Of a stretch of DNA of 64,000 nucleotides, positions 24,885 through 34,239 are shown one piece after another; positions within the stretch are counted from its first letter, which is position 1; each line of letters opens with the position of its first letter. Position numbers and translations under genes: made by a program. Source of the DNA: an uncultured Bacteroidales bacterium (GTDB lineage Bacteria > Bacteroidota > Bacteroidia > Bacteroidales > WCHB1-69). The DNA lies in the NCBI GenBank assembly GCA_900315245.1, contig OMYJ01000008.1:1-64000 (forward strand). The letters run 5' to 3'. Below the pieces are notes generated by a model, which saw nothing but the letters and a program-made list of their open reading frames with translations, did not search any database and was not told where the DNA came from.

Positions 24885-26306
24885 ATGCTCTTCAACTCGA
24901 TAGAATTTCTGATCTTTTTCCCGATTGTCACGCTGCTGTTCTACCTGATGCCGCACAAGTGGCGCTGGCTTATGTTGTTGGCCGCCAGCTGCTTTTTCTA
25001 CATGTGGTTCATTCCGAAATACATTCTCATCTTACTGATTACCATACTTATCGACTACTCTGCAGGCATCCTGATTGAGAAATGGAAAGATGACATTCCC
25101 CGAAAAAAGAGCTGTCTGGTGATTAGCATCGTATCCACATGCTTAGTGCTCTTCATCTTCAAATACTTGAACTTCTGCAGTGCGAATCTCGTGGCTCTCG
25201 CGCAGCATTTCGGATGGTCGCACCCGCAGAAAATCTTAGACATCGCCCTGCCCATCGGACTCTCCTTCCACACCTTCCAGAGCTTGAGCTACGTCATCGA
25301 GGTCTATCGCGGCAACCAGAAGGCGGAACGGCATTTCGGATATTATGCCCTTTACGTGATGTTCTACCCCCAATTAGTCACCGGCCCCATCGAGCGGCCG
25401 CAGAACCTGCTCCGACAGCTGCACGAGCAAAAGGAACTGCAATACGACAACATCGCCAACGGTCTGAGACTCATCCTGTTCGGACTGTTCCTCAAGATGG
25501 TGGTGGCCGACAACCTCGGGGCCTACGTGGACAAAATCTACGAAAACCCTTTCGCTTACAGCAGCGGCGACATCCTTTTGGGTATGCTGTTCTACTCGTT
25601 CCAGATTTACGGTGACTTCTTCGGATACTCGACCATCGCGCTCGGATGCGCCTTAACCATGGGATTCACGCTGATGGACAACTTCAAGACACCGTATCTG
25701 TCCGGAAGCATACAGGAATTCTGGCGCAGGTGGCATATTTCGCTGTCCACGTGGTTTCGCGACTACCTCTACATCCCGCTCGGCGGCAACCGTGTCACCA
25801 TCCCGCGATGGGCGCTTAACACGCTGATAGTCTTTACGGTATGCGGAATCTGGCACGGTGCGAACTGGACCTTTATGATCTGGGGCTTCACCTACGGCGT
25901 ATTACTGATTCTGGAACGCGGTCTCCGCAACATCCATCTTTTCGACAAAATCGAAGGCAAAACCGGCCGGACAATCATCAACATCTGCAATGTTGCCAAA
26001 ACATTTGTGATTGTCACGCTTTTGTGGAGTGTATTCCGGGCGACCTCTTTCGGGAACCTGCACGACCTCTTTACCGCGCTGTTCCACAACGGCGCCATGA
26101 ACAATCAGTTGCAAGTCGCACCAATCGCATGGATTGCGCTGACACTCTTCATTATAACCGACATTCTCATCCGCAAAAGCCGATTTGATGTATGGTGCGG
26201 GCAACAGAAAACGTTAGTCCGTTGGTGCATATACACCTTCCTGCTCTTCGCCATCATCGCCCTGTCGTCTGTTGAGCAAATCCCTTTCATCTATTTCCAA
26301 TTCTAA
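24885..26306 (+). CDS. MBOAT-family O-acyltransferase
   Basis: A 473-residue polytopic membrane protein of the AlgI/DltB type. The signature block (FWRRWHISLSTWFRDYLYIP LGGNR) and the catalytic His region VCGIWHGANWTFMIWG are intact, as is PQLVTGPIERPQNLL. MBOAT enzymes move acyl groups across the membrane onto extracytoplasmic polysaccharide or other envelope polymers. The next gene follows with no gap and encodes an SGNH-like protein, the usual partner type (DltD/AlgJ/AlgX-like). The polymer modified cannot be told from the locus. Confidence 0.92.
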   Translation: MLFNSIEFLIFFPIVTLLFYLMPHKWRWLMLLAASCFFYMWFIPKYILILLITILIDYSAGILIEKWKDDIPRKKSCLVISIVSTCLVLFIFKYLNFCSANLVALAQHFGWSHPQKILDIALPIGLSFHTFQSLSYVIEVYRGNQKAERHFGYYALYVMFYPQLVTGPIERPQNLLRQLHEQKELQYDNIANGLRLILFGLFLKMVVADNLGAYVDKIYENPFAYSSGDILLGMLFYSFQIYGDFFGYSTIALGCALTMGFTLMDNFKTPYLSGSIQEFWRRWHISLSTWFRDYLYIPLGGNRVTIPRWALNTLIVFTVCGIWHGANWTFMIWGFTYGVLLILERGLRNIHLFDKIEGKTGRTIINICNVAKTFVIVTLLWSVFRATSFGNLHDLFTALFHNGAMNNQLQVAPIAWIALTLFIITDILIRKSRFDVWCGQQKTLVRWCIYTFLLFAIIALSSVEQIPFIYFQF

Positions 26307-27347
26307 ATGACTGATACAAAGAAACATATAATCAACAAACTCCTTGTCAGAGTGCTGGTGCTTCTGGCAGTACTCGCAGTGTTGGACATCATCTATTATT
26401 TCACTCTGTATAAGAAGGATCTGGACGAGAACACCACCCTGATGGAGATTTCCCAGCGGGCAAACAAAGGGATTGACATCGTGTATCTCGGAGAATCTTC
26501 CAACTTTTCATACGCGGAAACCGACACTGACCGGCGTTTCATTTGCATGATGATTGAAGATTCGCTTCCCGGACATCGTGTGGGGAATCTCAGCAAAGGC
26601 GCTTGCCATGCCGGAATCTATTATGACATCCTGCGAAATATCCCCAAGAACAGCGACGTGAAGACCGCCATCGTGACCGTCAACATGCGTTCCTTCACCT
26701 CTGAATGGATATACTCCAACTTGGAGACACCACTGCGGAAAGAGCAGATCATGCTGAAAAAAGCACCGGCACTGTATAAGCGTATGTTATTGGCATTCAA
26801 GGCTTATCCTATATGGACAGAGAAAGAACGTTCCACTCTCATCAGGAGGGGATTTAAGAGGCAGACATTCGTTCTCCCCCACCCGTTCCCCTATCGGAAC
26901 GCAAATGAATGGGATCACGGGGTGGGCTACAATTGTATCCTCTACAACGGGGTTCAGCCCTCCATGGATTCCATAGCGCTGGCTTGTCACCACATCAAAC
27001 ACTTCGCCTGCACGTTAGACGATAAAAATCCCCGAATCAAGGATTTCGACAAAATTGTAAAATTGTGCAAGAAACGCGGATGGCAGCCTGTATTCAATAT
27101 CCTGGCGGAAAATGTAGATCAGATCGACAGTCTCTGCGGCCCCGATCTGCTCTATCTTCTGGAACAGAATGTGAAATATGTCACTGACCGCTACGAATCG
27201 CAAGGAGTGATTGTGGTGAACAACCTCAGAGCCGTTCGTGACGCCGACTTCTTTGACCGCGATTTCCCGACAGAACATTATCGGCAGACCGGTCGGCAAG
27301 CTGTGGCGAAAAACGTATCGGAAACCCTCAAGAAACGGCTATATTAA
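26307..27347 (+). CDS. SGNH-hydrolase-like membrane-anchored protein, MBOAT partner
   Basis: A 346-residue protein with an N-terminal anchor (LLVRVLVLLAVLAVLDIIYYF) and an extracytoplasmic domain. VYLGESSNFSYAE fits the SGNH block I (GxS) and DFPTEHYRQTGRQAVA fits the C-terminal DxxxH pair in the style of DltD. It starts immediately after the MBOAT stop codon, so they are one operon and probably one acyl-transfer pathway. Overall similarity to DltD is weak, and the named motifs are read by eye. Its last 9 bp overlap the 3' end of convergent cutC. Confidence 0.68.
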   Translation: MTDTKKHIINKLLVRVLVLLAVLAVLDIIYYFTLYKKDLDENTTLMEISQRANKGIDIVYLGESSNFSYAETDTDRRFICMMIEDSLPGHRVGNLSKGACHAGIYYDILRNIPKNSDVKTAIVTVNMRSFTSEWIYSNLETPLRKEQIMLKKAPALYKRMLLAFKAYPIWTEKERSTLIRRGFKRQTFVLPHPFPYRNANEWDHGVGYNCILYNGVQPSMDSIALACHHIKHFACTLDDKNPRIKDFDKIVKLCKKRGWQPVFNILAENVDQIDSLCGPDLLYLLEQNVKYVTDRYESQGVIVVNNLRAVRDADFFDRDFPTEHYRQTGRQAVAKNVSETLKKRLY

Positions 27348-28013
27348 CATTTCCAACAGCTTTTTCACCTGTTCCGCATCTGTCTCCCAAGCTCCGTCGG
27401 GGCGGGTGATTTTACAAGAACCGTGAATCTCTGGCGCACCGGTTTTTTTCCGCAATGCCGCTGCATTTTCAGGGGTGACACCGCTGCCGGCGAGAATCTT
27501 GATGCGTCCATTTGCTTGTTGCACAAGCTGTTTCAGCATATCCGCACCTTCCATGGCGGTAGGTTTGCAACCTGAGGTCAGGATACGTGCGCAACCGCAG
27601 TCAATAATCTGCTCCAACGCTTTCAAAGGTTCAGGACAACGGTCGAAGGCGCGATGGAACGTTACCGGCAGCGGGGCGGCTAATTTCACGAACCGACGGG
27701 TCAGCTCCGTGTCAATGCTTCCGTCAGGATGCAGGAACCCGACCACAATGCCGGCCACACCGACCTTTTTGCAGAATTCCACATCCTCCTCCATCGTTTT
27801 GATTTCCAATTCGTTGTAGCAAAAGTCGCCGCCGCGAGGACGTACCAGCACGAACACTTGCAGTCCCAGCTCTTTCACGGCATATTCAATGGTGGCAGGC
27901 GACGGCGTGGTGCCGCCCTCTATCAGCCCTTGACATAACTCGACACGTACCGCGCCGCCGGCTTTCGCGTTCGCCGCCGACTGGATTGATCCACAGCAAA
28001 TTTCAATTTCCAT
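27339..28013 (-). CDS. cutC: CutC family protein (copper homeostasis)
   Basis: A 224-residue TIM-barrel protein. Family blocks are intact: IEICCGSIQSAANAKAGGA, RVELCQGLIEGGTTPS, FVLVRPRGGDFCYNE, PVTFHRAFDRCPEP and ILAGSGVTPENAAAL. CutC was linked to copper tolerance in E. coli, but its biochemical role is uncertain. Its start overlaps the ansA stop (TAATG), so the two are translationally coupled. Confidence 0.93.
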   Translation of the reverse strand: MEIEICCGSIQSAANAKAGGAVRVELCQGLIEGGTTPSPATIEYAVKELGLQVFVLVRPRGGDFCYNELEIKTMEEDVEFCKKVGVAGIVVGFLHPDGSIDTELTRRFVKLAAPLPVTFHRAFDRCPEPLKALEQIIDCGCARILTSGCKPTAMEGADMLKQLVQQANGRIKILAGSGVTPENAAALRKKTGAPEIHGSCKITRPDGAWETDAEQVKKLLEMLI

Positions 28014-29044
28014 TAGTAGTTCTCGGTTAATTCCCCGCGCAGGGACATTTTCAACAATTTCCGTATGGTATCCAATGGATAACCCTCGCCGAAGAGGTAC
28101 ATCAGTTTGGTAAGGGCCGCCTCGGTGGTCATGTCACTTCCAGAAGTGACACCGATGTCGGCAAGGTGCTTGCCCGTGGCGTAACGCTGCATCTCCACGC
28201 CGCCACCGCCCTTGCATTGGGAGATGTTGACGAGGATGATGTCTCGGTCGATGGCGTCCTTGAGAATCTTGAGGAAATCCGGAGATGTCGGGGCATTGCC
28301 CACGCCGAAGGTCTCCAGCACAACAGCGTGCAACCCTTCCGTGTTCAGCATGGCTTCCATGGTAGCAAGGTTAATGCCTGGGAAGAGCTTGATGAGTCCC
28401 ACGTTGTTGTCCATCTTGTGGTGGGCAATGAAAGTGCCGGGGACGCTCCTGGGGAGCAGACAGTGCTCGTTATAGGATATCTCGGTGCCTACATTTGCCA
28501 GATGTGGGTAGTTGGGCGAATGAAAGGCGTTGAAGCTGGCGGCATCGTCCTTGTAAATGCGGTTGCCACGGAAAAGGGCGGTCTGGAAAAAGAGACACAC
28601 CTCGTTCAGCATAGGCCTCCCGTCTTTTTGGTCAGCGGCAAAACCAATGGCGTTGAGGATGTTGCGACGGCCGTCGGTGCGCAACACACCCAAAGGCAGC
28701 TGCGAGCCGGTGATGATGACAGGCTTGTCAAGATTCTCCAGCAGGAAGCTGAGCGCCGAGGAGGTGTAGGCCATCGTGTCGGTGCCGTGCAGCACCACAA
28801 AACCGTCATAGTTCTGATATTCGGTCTCTATCATGTCCACCAACCGGAGCCAGAACTGCGGGTTGGTGTCCGAAGAGTCGATGAGAGGCAGCAAGCTCTT
28901 GAAGGTGATGTCGCACTCCAAAAGGTCCAGCATAGGCAGCTGCTGCCGTATATTCTTGAATTCAAAAGGCTTCAGAGCCTTGTCTTCCGGGTCCATCATC
29001 ATGCCGATGGTCCCGCCGGTATATATGACTAGTACTTTTTGCAT
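28013..29044 (-). CDS. ansA: L-asparaginase, type I (cytoplasmic)
   Basis: A 343-residue enzyme that hydrolyses asparagine to aspartate and ammonia. Both Thr motifs are present: VLVIYTGGTIGMMMD at the N-terminus and VLHGTDTMAYTSSALSF around residue 90. There is no signal peptide, consistent with type I. The ATG at 29044 places the first catalytic Thr near the N-terminus as usual; an in-frame start at 29077 adds only a Lys-rich stretch. It is the first gene of a two-gene operon with cutC. Confidence 0.93.
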   Translation of the reverse strand: MQKVLVIYTGGTIGMMMDPEDKALKPFEFKNIRQQLPMLDLLECDITFKSLLPLIDSSDTNPQFWLRLVDMIETEYQNYDGFVVLHGTDTMAYTSSALSFLLENLDKPVIITGSQLPLGVLRTDGRRNILNAIGFAADQKDGRPMLNEVCLFFQTALFRGNRIYKDDAASFNAFHSPNYPHLANVGTEISYNEHCLLPRSVPGTFIAHHKMDNNVGLIKLFPGINLATMEAMLNTEGLHAVVLETFGVGNAPTSPDFLKILKDAIDRDIILVNISQCKGGGGVEMQRYATGKHLADIGVTSGSDMTTEAALTKLMYLFGEGYPLDTIRKLLKMSLRGELTENY

Positions 29045-29067
29045 TTTTTCTTTTTTTGTCTTTGTTT

Positions 29068-29207
29068 GCCCCCACACTGCGTTGCGCTTGTATGGGGTTA
29101 TTAGCGCTTCGCGCGTCTTGCCTCTTCGAGGCTGCTCAAGGAAGGTGTTTTGATACCCCCCTGCCCTGCGGGCATCCCCCCTAAAGGGGGGAATGGTCCT
29201 TCAACCC
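29068..29207 (-). repeat. 140-bp multi-hairpin intergenic element, copy A (reverse orientation)
   Basis: In the element's own direction it contains hairpins CCCCCC-TTTA-GGGGGG, TGCCC-GCA-GGGCA, GCCTC-GAA-GAGGC, GCGC-GAA-GCGC and a long CCCCATAC...GTGTGGGG arm, with the conserved single strand CCTTCCTTGAGCAG. It is about 85-90% identical to copy B (50335). Confidence 0.88.
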
Positions 29208-29212
29208 ATATT

Positions 29213-29244
29213 ATTCTACATTCTACATTCTACATTCTACATTA
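29213..29244. repeat. Short tandem repeat, 7-bp unit (TACATTC)
   Basis: Four perfect tacattc units lie directly after the HerA-like stop codon. Confidence 0.9.
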
Positions 29245-30819
29245 TTTAAGGATGTTCCCGAGAATGTCCCGTGAAATCTCCCGCGTAATCGTTCTTGTGG
29301 CGGCGGAGGTGGTGTTCTTGATGACCTTCTCCTTCGTGGAGGTCTTCGATTTGGATTTCTTGCCGGTCACCTTGTTGCTGATGGCCGTGCCCGCAGCTGT
29401 AGCCAACGTGCCAGTCACGGCAGTGATGATGGCCTTCACCACCTTGCCTATGACCCCCTGCTTCTTGGAAGATTTCTTATCTTCCTTGGCCTCCTCTATC
29501 GCCTGTTTTTCTGCCTCTTGCACGGCAAGCGCCTCCTCTGCTTCTTTGATCAGAATCTCGAAAGCACTCTCATTATCGACGGGCGTGTCATATTTGCCAT
29601 AAACGCGGCTCTGCTTGATGATGTCCATCCGCTGTCCCTCGGTGATAGCCCCGATTTGTGACAACGGGAAGAGGATTTTCGCGCGTTGCACCATGCCCGG
29701 CGCACCTTTCTCATCGAGGAAGCTGACCAACGCCTCACCGGTTTCCAAGTTCATGATGGCCTCGTCGGTCTTGAACGCCGGATTAGCCCGGAAAGTATCG
29801 GCAGCGGCACGCACAGCCTTCTGATCCTTAGGCGTATAGGCGCGCAACGCATGTTGGATGCGGTTACCCAACTGACCCAAAATGTTGTCTGGAATGTCCG
29901 TGGGATATTGCGTGATGAAATAGATGCCTACGCCCTTGCTTCGAATCAGACGGATGACCTGCTCTATCTTGTCAATCAACGCTTTGGAGGTATCCTCGAA
30001 GAGTGTGTGCGCCTCATCGAAGAAGAAAACGAGTTTCGGTTTGTCAAGATCGCCGACTTCCGGGAGCGTGGAATATAACTCGGAAAGAAGCCACAACAGG
30101 AAGGTGCTGTAGAGTTTGGGCTGCATCATCAGTTTGTCGGCGGCCAGGACACTCATCACACCCTTGCCGTTCTCCGTCTGAATGAGGTCGTAGATGTCGA
30201 AGCTCGGCTCGCCGAGGAACTTGTCCGCACCTTGCGCCTCCAGCTGCAGCAACGCCCGCTGTATGGCGCCGATGGATGCCGTGGAGACGTTGCCGTACTT
30301 CATCGTGTACTCCTTGGCGTGCTTGGAGACATACTCCAGCATCGCCCGCAGGTCTTTGAGGTCGATGATCATCAGACCGCGTTCGTCAGCGATGCGGAAC
30401 ACGATGTTGAGCACACCGTCCTGCGTCTCGTTCAGGCCCAGCAGACGGGAGAGCAACTGCGGGCCCATCTGCGACACGGTGGCACGGATCGGATGTCCTT
30501 GTTCGCCGAATACGTCGTAGAAACGAACCGGACAAGCCTGGAACTCAGGATTTTCGAGTCCAAATTCCGGCAACCGTTTCTCAATGAATCCGCTCATTTT
30601 GCCCGTTTGGCTGATGCCGGAAAGGTCGCCTTTCATGTCGGCCATGAAACAGGGCACGCCGATCTGGCTGAAGGTTTCAGCCAGCACTTGCAGACTGACG
30701 GTTTTGCCCGTGCCAGTGGCTCCGGCAATCAAGCCGTGACGGTTGGCCATCTTCCCTTGAATACTGAGCGCACCGTCTTCACAATGCGCCACATAAAGTC
30801 CATGTTCCTGATTATACAT
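29242..30819 (-). CDS. HerA-like ATPase (DUF853 family)
   Basis: A 525-residue ASCE ATPase of the HerA/FtsK group. Walker A GATGTGKT is at residues 33-40 and Walker [13 protein letters not shown] around residue 265. [32 protein letters not shown] and [16 protein letters not shown] are typical of DUF853 (bacterial HerA-like) proteins. The C-terminus is Lys-rich with a small-residue stretch ([16 protein letters not shown]). It probably moves DNA, but the process is unknown and no NurA nuclease gene is adjacent. A -7 element lies 39 bp upstream. Confidence 0.9.
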   Translation of the reverse strand: MYNQEHGLYVAHCEDGALSIQGKMANRHGLIAGATGTGKTVSLQVLAETFSQIGVPCFMADMKGDLSGISQTGKMSGFIEKRLPEFGLENPEFQACPVRFYDVFGEQGHPIRATVSQMGPQLLSRLLGLNETQDGVLNIVFRIADERGLMIIDLKDLRAMLEYVSKHAKEYTMKYGNVSTASIGAIQRALLQLEAQGADKFLGEPSFDIYDLIQTENGKGVMSVLAADKLMMQPKLYSTFLLWLLSELYSTLPEVGDLDKPKLVFFFDEAHTLFEDTSKALIDKIEQVIRLIRSKGVGIYFITQYPTDIPDNILGQLGNRIQHALRAYTPKDQKAVRAAADTFRANPAFKTDEAIMNLETGEALVSFLDEKGAPGMVQRAKILFPLSQIGAITEGQRMDIIKQSRVYGKYDTPVDNESAFEILIKEAEEALAVQEAEKQAIEEAKEDKKSSKKQGVIGKVVKAIITAVTGTLATAAGTAISNKVTGKKSKSKTSTKEKVIKNTTSAATRTITREISRDILGNILK

Positions 30820-30857
30820 ATCTTTTTTATTTACAATGCGTAATTATATTTTGTCCG

Positions 30858-30865
30858 CAAAAATA
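30858..30865 (-). promoter_or_regulatory. -7 promoter element for the HerA-like gene
   Basis: CAAAAATA lies 39 bp before the start codon at 30819. Confidence 0.62.
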
Positions 30866-30950
30866 TGTTTTTTTCAAATATCATGCACAATATTTTTAGC
30901 GACATCTCGTTAACCATTTATTGAAAAAATTACAAACAAATTTTCTGCCG

Positions 30951-31100
30951 ATGAATAAATATTCTACACCTGAAATAAAGAAAACCGTCAAAAAAGAGAA
31001 ACCGTCCAGAAGAATCATCAACAACATCCTCAATTATTCACAATCGTTGAGTGTGATTGCTGGTTTGGCGGCAAATCCGCTGCTTTTCATCAACAACTAA
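30951..31100 (+). CDS. 49-residue basic small protein upstream of folK
   Basis: An ATG-to-TAA ORF of 49 codons that ends 19 bp before folK. The first half is strongly basic (KKTVKKEKPSRR). The second half (IINNILNYSQSLSV) has the pattern of a short conserved 'NIlxYSxSL' segment seen in small Bacteroidetes proteins, followed by a hydrophobic tail. The leader upstream lacks any other gene. No function can be given; it may be a small DNA/RNA-binding or membrane-associated protein co-transcribed with folK. Confidence 0.55.
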   Translation: MNKYSTPEIKKTVKKEKPSRRIINNILNYSQSLSVIAGLAANPLLFINN

Positions 31101-31119
31101 GCCATTATTGTACGGACAG

Positions 31120-31566
31120 ATGCAGCACCGTGCCGTAATCGGATTGGGCAGCAACAAAGGCGACCGCGAGTTCTATCTCCAGTCCGCCAGGTTCCTTATT
31201 GAAAGGGAGTTGGGTTCTATTTTGAGACGTTCTTCCGTGATCGAAACCCCGTCTTGGGGGTTCGATTCAGATCCGTTTCTGAACCAAGTTGTTGTGATGG
31301 AGACCTCGCTCGGGCCGTTAGAGCTTTTGGACGGCCTGCAATCTATCGAGCGAAGGCTTGGAAGGACACAGAAAAGCTACCTCGAGAACGGGAAACCGGT
31401 TTACCATGCCCGCACCATCGACCTGGATATCCTGGATTATGACCGGATGCGGTATCATGACGAGCGTCTTACACTTCCGCATCCACACATCGCCGAACGC
31501 GACTTCGTGCTCGCATCTCTAAAAGAATTGAACCTAAATTTGACGGAAAATGAAAATACCTTATGA
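31120..31566 (+). CDS. folK: 6-hydroxymethyl-7,8-dihydropterin pyrophosphokinase
   Basis: A 148-residue HPPK that transfers pyrophosphate from ATP to hydroxymethyl-dihydropterin in folate synthesis. Motifs: IGLGSNKGDREFYL, SSVIETPSWGFDSDPFLNQV and the signature HARTIDLDILDYD followed by LPHPHIAERDFVL. The ATG at 31120 (MQHRAVIGLGSN) matches the family start; an in-frame start at 31057 lies inside the upstream small ORF. The 3' end overlaps the deoxynucleoside kinase by 17 bp. Confidence 0.94.
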   Translation: MQHRAVIGLGSNKGDREFYLQSARFLIERELGSILRRSSVIETPSWGFDSDPFLNQVVVMETSLGPLELLDGLQSIERRLGRTQKSYLENGKPVYHARTIDLDILDYDRMRYHDERLTLPHPHIAERDFVLASLKELNLNLTENENTL

Positions 31567-32188
31567 TTATGTGGTTGTAGAAGGCAGCATCGGCGCGGGA
31601 AAGACCACGCTGGCGACCATGCTCGCTTCTGAGCTGAACGCCGAGCTCGTCCTGGAACGTTTCGCCGACAACCCCTTCCTGGAGAAATTCTACAAAGATC
31701 CGGAGCACTATGCCTTCCCCGTGGAGATGACCTTCCTCATGGACCGTTACCAGCAGCTCAAGAATCTGCTCACCGCCCGGGATTTGTTCACCGACTTCGT
31801 CATCGGCGACTATTTCATCGACAAATGTCTGCTCTTTTCCAAAAACAACCTCTCCAAAGACGAGTTTTCGCTTTTCAAGAAAGTGTTCGACACCATCGCC
31901 GACTTCCTGCCGAAACCCGATCTCATCCTCTATCTCTACACCAAACCCGACCGGCTTCTGAAACAGATTGCCAAACGGAACCGTTCTTTCGAAAAAGACA
32001 TCACCATAGAGTATCTTACTGACATCCAGGAAAAATATCTGACCTATTTCCGTGAAAACCAACAAATCCCCATCCTGCTGGTGGACACCGAAAACATTGA
32101 CTTTGTAGAGAACAACCTTGATTATCAACATCTTAAGAAACTCATCACAACCCAATACCCTTCCGGAATCCACCGCATTCTGTTTTAA
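31550..32188 (+). CDS. Deoxynucleoside kinase
   Basis: A 212-residue dNK/dGK-type kinase. P-loop VVVEGSIGAGKTTLA, ERFADNPFLEKFY, FLMDRYQQLKN and the lid LLKQIAKRNRSFEKDI are present. It phosphorylates deoxynucleosides for salvage; base specificity is not deducible. Overlap with folK implies translational coupling, an arrangement common in Bacteroidetes. Confidence 0.92.
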   Translation: MKIPYDYVVVEGSIGAGKTTLATMLASELNAELVLERFADNPFLEKFYKDPEHYAFPVEMTFLMDRYQQLKNLLTARDLFTDFVIGDYFIDKCLLFSKNNLSKDEFSLFKKVFDTIADFLPKPDLILYLYTKPDRLLKQIAKRNRSFEKDITIEYLTDIQEKYLTYFRENQQIPILLVDTENIDFVENNLDYQHLKKLITTQYPSGIHRILF

Positions 32189-32246
32189 TTCACAATTTGT
32201 TTTTGAAAATATTTTTCGAAAAATAAAAACGAACCCATTTTTTTAC

Positions 32247-32254
32247 TACTTTTG
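32247..32254 (+). promoter_or_regulatory. -7 promoter element for the 32303 operon
   Basis: TACTTTTG matches the consensus and lies 48 bp before the ATG at 32303. Confidence 0.62.
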
Positions 32255-32302
32255 CAAGGTGAAATTTTTCATTGAGAATAAACAATAAAGTTATATAACA
32301 GT

Positions 32303-32983
32303 ATGAAAGTTAGAAGATTAATCTCTATTCTATTGGCGGTTGTCGTGGTGATTCTGGCCATTTTCGCCGCCCGCAGCATCATGCGCCCCGAAAAATTCAA
32401 AACCGTCTATCAGCTCCGCAAGGAAGCCAACGTGCAGAACCTGCTGGCCATCCGCAGCGCCCAGGCCGTTTACAAGAACGTGCATAAGGTGTATGCCGAC
32501 GACATTGACAAACTGGTTGATTTCGTCAACAACGGCACTGTGATGATTGAGAAGAACGTCGGTAATTTCCCCGACACCATGAGCGAAGCCGAAGCCTTCA
32601 AATTGGGCTTGATCCACAAGGAAATCGTGGAAGTCCCCGCCATGGAGAAGATTCTCGACATCGACCATAAGATCCCCAAAGAGAACTTCAAGAACTTCCA
32701 GTACATCCCATTCTCCAACAAGGAGAAAAAGTACGAGATCCAGACAGACTCCCTCTCCAGCAAGACCTACACCATCCCTGTTTACCGCATCGACGTGAGC
32801 CTCGACGACCTGCTCTACAACATGGACAAGTCCATCACCCCCGAGAATGCAGGTCCGCTGACCAAACTCTGGAACAAGATTTTCTACAACAACCTCGCCG
32901 ACGAAAACCAATACCGCTCCCAGTACGAAGCCATCTACATGGGCTCCTTAACCGAAGCCAGCACTGCCGGCAGTTGGGAATAA
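32303..32983 (+). CDS. Conserved single-pass protein with pilin-like N-terminus
   Basis: A 226-residue protein with one N-terminal membrane helix (LISILLAVVVVILAIFAARS). A segment (IRSAQAVYKNVHKVYADDID, then LVDFVNNGTV) resembles the helix-to-loop part of type II/IV pseudopilins (AYKxxxGxYxxxxxxL). A prepilin cleavage site is not evident. It belongs to a Bacteroidetes-type conserved family without assigned role. It is the first gene of an operon with DUF3822, rsmD and pth. Confidence 0.7.
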   Translation: MKVRRLISILLAVVVVILAIFAARSIMRPEKFKTVYQLRKEANVQNLLAIRSAQAVYKNVHKVYADDIDKLVDFVNNGTVMIEKNVGNFPDTMSEAEAFKLGLIHKEIVEVPAMEKILDIDHKIPKENFKNFQYIPFSNKEKKYEIQTDSLSSKTYTIPVYRIDVSLDDLLYNMDKSITPENAGPLTKLWNKIFYNNLADENQYRSQYEAIYMGSLTEASTAGSWE

Positions 32984-32991
32984 TATCGCTT

Positions 32992-33663
32992 ATGACAGCT
33001 TTTATAGAACAATATTACGGAAAATCCATTCGCATTGCGCCGGATGGATTTTCGTTTTTTAAGGTAAATGGGAAAAAGATGGAGTCAGTGGCGTTCTCTT
33101 ATTCCGACAACACCCTGATCACAAACGAGGCACCCTTGTTTTTCAACTCTTCCGACGAAGTCTCGCTGATATCAGCACGCCATATCCCCATGCTTATCCC
33201 CGAAGAGATCTATGACCCCACCCGCGACACGGAATACCTCTCCCTCCAGTTTGACACATCTCGTCTTGGAGAAACGTGTTCGGAAACGGTCGGTGCCTAC
33301 CGTGCGGTCTATTTTCTCACCAAAAACGAGAAAGACACTCTCGGCAGACTGCCTTTCCGGTACAAAACAGTGGCGGAAGCCAGTCTTTTCTACCGTTTTC
33401 TGTGCCAACAAGAAGCCACAGACGCCATTTTCGTGGGCAGAAACCCGAACTTCACAGACATTATGGCCGTCCATAAAGACGAAATCCTTATGACAAACCG
33501 CTTTCAGCTGATGGAACCCGCTGACACACTGTACTACATATATAATATTGTAACGCAATTCCATCTGCAAAACCCCTCATTGTATATCCATTATTTTGCT
33601 GAAGAGGACAAAAAACTGACCGCTCTTCTGAAAACGTACAAACTAAACCCGAATATAATTTAA
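32992..33663 (+). CDS. DUF3822 family protein
   Basis: A 223-residue cytoplasmic protein: IRIAPDGFSFFKV, LISARHIPMLIPEEIYD, MTNRFQLMEPADTLYYIYNI near the C-terminus, and a final KLTALLKTYKLNPNI. DUF3822 usually sits directly before rsmD in Bacteroidetes, as here with a 3-bp gap. It has an actin-like pattern but no known activity. The ATG at 32992 is chosen over an in-frame TTG at 32974, which would overlap the upstream gene. Confidence 0.85.
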   Translation: MTAFIEQYYGKSIRIAPDGFSFFKVNGKKMESVAFSYSDNTLITNEAPLFFNSSDEVSLISARHIPMLIPEEIYDPTRDTEYLSLQFDTSRLGETCSETVGAYRAVYFLTKNEKDTLGRLPFRYKTVAEASLFYRFLCQQEATDAIFVGRNPNFTDIMAVHKDEILMTNRFQLMEPADTLYYIYNIVTQFHLQNPSLYIHYFAEEDKKLTALLKTYKLNPNII

Positions 33664-33666
33664 GGA

Positions 33667-34239
33667 ATGAGAATTATCAGCGGGAAAAACCGAGGCCGAC
33701 ATATCGTTGCACCAAACAACCTTCCGGTGCGGCCGACCATGGACATGGGCAAGGAAAGCCTGTTCAACATCCTGAACAATTACTTCTATCTCGACAACGT
33801 CAGAGTGCTGGATCTCTTTTCCGGCACCGGCAATATCACCTACGAATTTGCCTCGAGAGGCGCTTTGTCGGTGGTTGCCGTTGACGAGAACTTGTTGTGC
33901 ACTAAATTCATACAGAAGACCATCGACCAGCTCCAATATAACGACCAGGTGACGGTCATCCGACAGGACGCTTTCGCTTACACCGCAGCCTGCAGGCAGA
34001 AATTCAACATCATCTTTGCAGACCCACCATACGACCTTCCCGACATCGAAAAAATCATTGACAACGTGTTCGAACATGAATTGCTGCTCCCCAACGGCTG
34101 GTTGGTGATGGAGCATTCCGGAACACATGACTTTTCCGGTCATCCCAAATTCTATGACCACCGCCGATACGGGAAACTGCACTTCTCTTTCTTTGTAAAC
34201 ATGTCTGAAGAGGAAAGCGAGGAATCGGATGGAGAATGA
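33667..34239 (+). CDS. rsmD: 16S rRNA m2G966 methyltransferase
   Basis: A 190-residue Rossmann methyltransferase. MRIISGKNRGRHIVAPNN, RPTMDMGKESLFNIL, VLDLFSGTGNITYEFASRGA for SAM binding and the catalytic ADPPYDLP motif are all present. It methylates G966 of 16S rRNA during ribosome assembly. It overlaps pth by 11 bp. Confidence 0.94.
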   Translation: MRIISGKNRGRHIVAPNNLPVRPTMDMGKESLFNILNNYFYLDNVRVLDLFSGTGNITYEFASRGALSVVAVDENLLCTKFIQKTIDQLQYNDQVTVIRQDAFAYTAACRQKFNIIFADPPYDLPDIEKIIDNVFEHELLLPNGWLVMEHSGTHDFSGHPKFYDHRRYGKLHFSFFVNMSEEESEESDGE

